Shown here piece after piece: positions 51,519-51,588 of a stretch of DNA of 51,588 nucleotides (positions within the stretch are counted from its first letter, which is position 1; each line of letters opens with the position of its first letter). The notes under the pieces are model-generated. The model saw only the letters and a program-made list of their open reading frames with translations, was not told the origin of the DNA and searched no databases. The position numbers and the translations under genes were made by a program. The stretch comes from Acidobacteriota bacterium (GTDB lineage: Bacteria; Acidobacteriota; UBA6911), in the NCBI GenBank assembly GCA_016934295.1, contig JAFGTD010000044.1:1-51588 (forward strand), given 5' to 3'.

Positions 51519-51588
51519 CCGGATTCTCTTAAATTCAAAAAAAGCCCCCAAAATATCGCTGTAAGACCTGTTCTGAGAGGTAAAATCG

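Larger units (their letters stand above)
50657..51588 (+). mobile_element. REP-associated transposase element, right end beyond window
   Basis: The left end GGGGTCGGACCATAAG matches the terminal repeat of the 18.5 kb element (GGGTCGGACC). It encloses a 30-bp palindrome and the RAYT gene. The sequence after the gene (51538-51588, AAAAAAAGCCCCCAAAAT ... AAGACCTGTTCTGAGAGG) matches the right part of that element. The expected right end with CCGACCCC should lie just outside. Confidence 0.7.

Overview
The window reads as accessory chromosome of a Gram-negative, probably anaerobic, selenium-using bacterium. The signs are lipoproteins and Sec/Tat-exported enzymes, an in-frame UGA selenocysteine gene, UroD-type, DUF169, UGSC and BKACE families, AsnA-type asparagine synthesis, and many large secreted adhesin-like proteins. 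The phylum cannot be fixed from this stretch. A TolB-like tail fragment and the Kre9/CARDB/TIG secretome resemble Acidobacteriota/Aminicenantes-type genomes, but that is only an impression. No rRNA, tRNA or CRISPR array was seen.

Layout. 0-5.5 kb: secreted beta-sandwich proteins (two inverted CARDB paralogs, a secreted protein of unknown family, a double TIG protein). 6.3-12.9 kb: an orphan molybdenum hydroxylase large subunit, an AmpG-like MFS transporter and two tandem double-cupin proteins. 12.9-14.4 kb: an ECF sigma unit with a divergent DUF6249 membrane gene and mirrored promoter boxes. 14.8-17.4 kb: asnA and asnS, convergent. 17.6-21.7 kb: a lipoprotein, a MITE-like element, an MFS transporter, DUF5674 and small-gene pairs, and a nucleotidyltransferase. 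21.9-26.5 kb: a tight three-gene operon of a tannase-fold protein that has lost its whole catalytic triad, an exported UGSC selenoprotein read through UGA, and a UroD-family protein. 26.5-32.4 kb: a DsrE-like protein, a transaminase/omega-amidase pair, a collapsed enolase-superfamily gene, DUF169, an MFS transporter and a UroD fragment. 32.5-37.8 kb: an AAHS-type MFS transporter, a GH3 lipoprotein and a seven-bladed RCC1 propeller. 38.5-42.3 kb: a small amino-sugar/glycan cluster with a BKACE enzyme. 42.5-48.8 kb: a Tat-exported carboxylesterase, a B12-binding radical SAM protein, a nitroreductase and an ABC-2 exporter. 48.9-51.6 kb: a mobile island with a transposase remnant, a MntA/HepT toxin-antitoxin pair and an intact REP-associated Y1 transposase (RAYT).

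Connections. A palindromic repeat family built on GGGGCGAAC...GTTCGCCCC sits against the 3' ends of genes at six places. The 18.5 kb element has 20-bp inverted ends and internal blocks matching the flanks of the RAYT at 50.7 kb, so it looks like a non-autonomous derivative of it. The most interesting unit is 21.9-26.5 kb. The annotated stop at 23876-23878 is best read as selenocysteine (UGSC motif) followed by a SECIS-like hairpin. The gene before it is a secreted pseudoenzyme that keeps the two cysteines of the CS-D-HC signature but replaces Ser, Asp and His.
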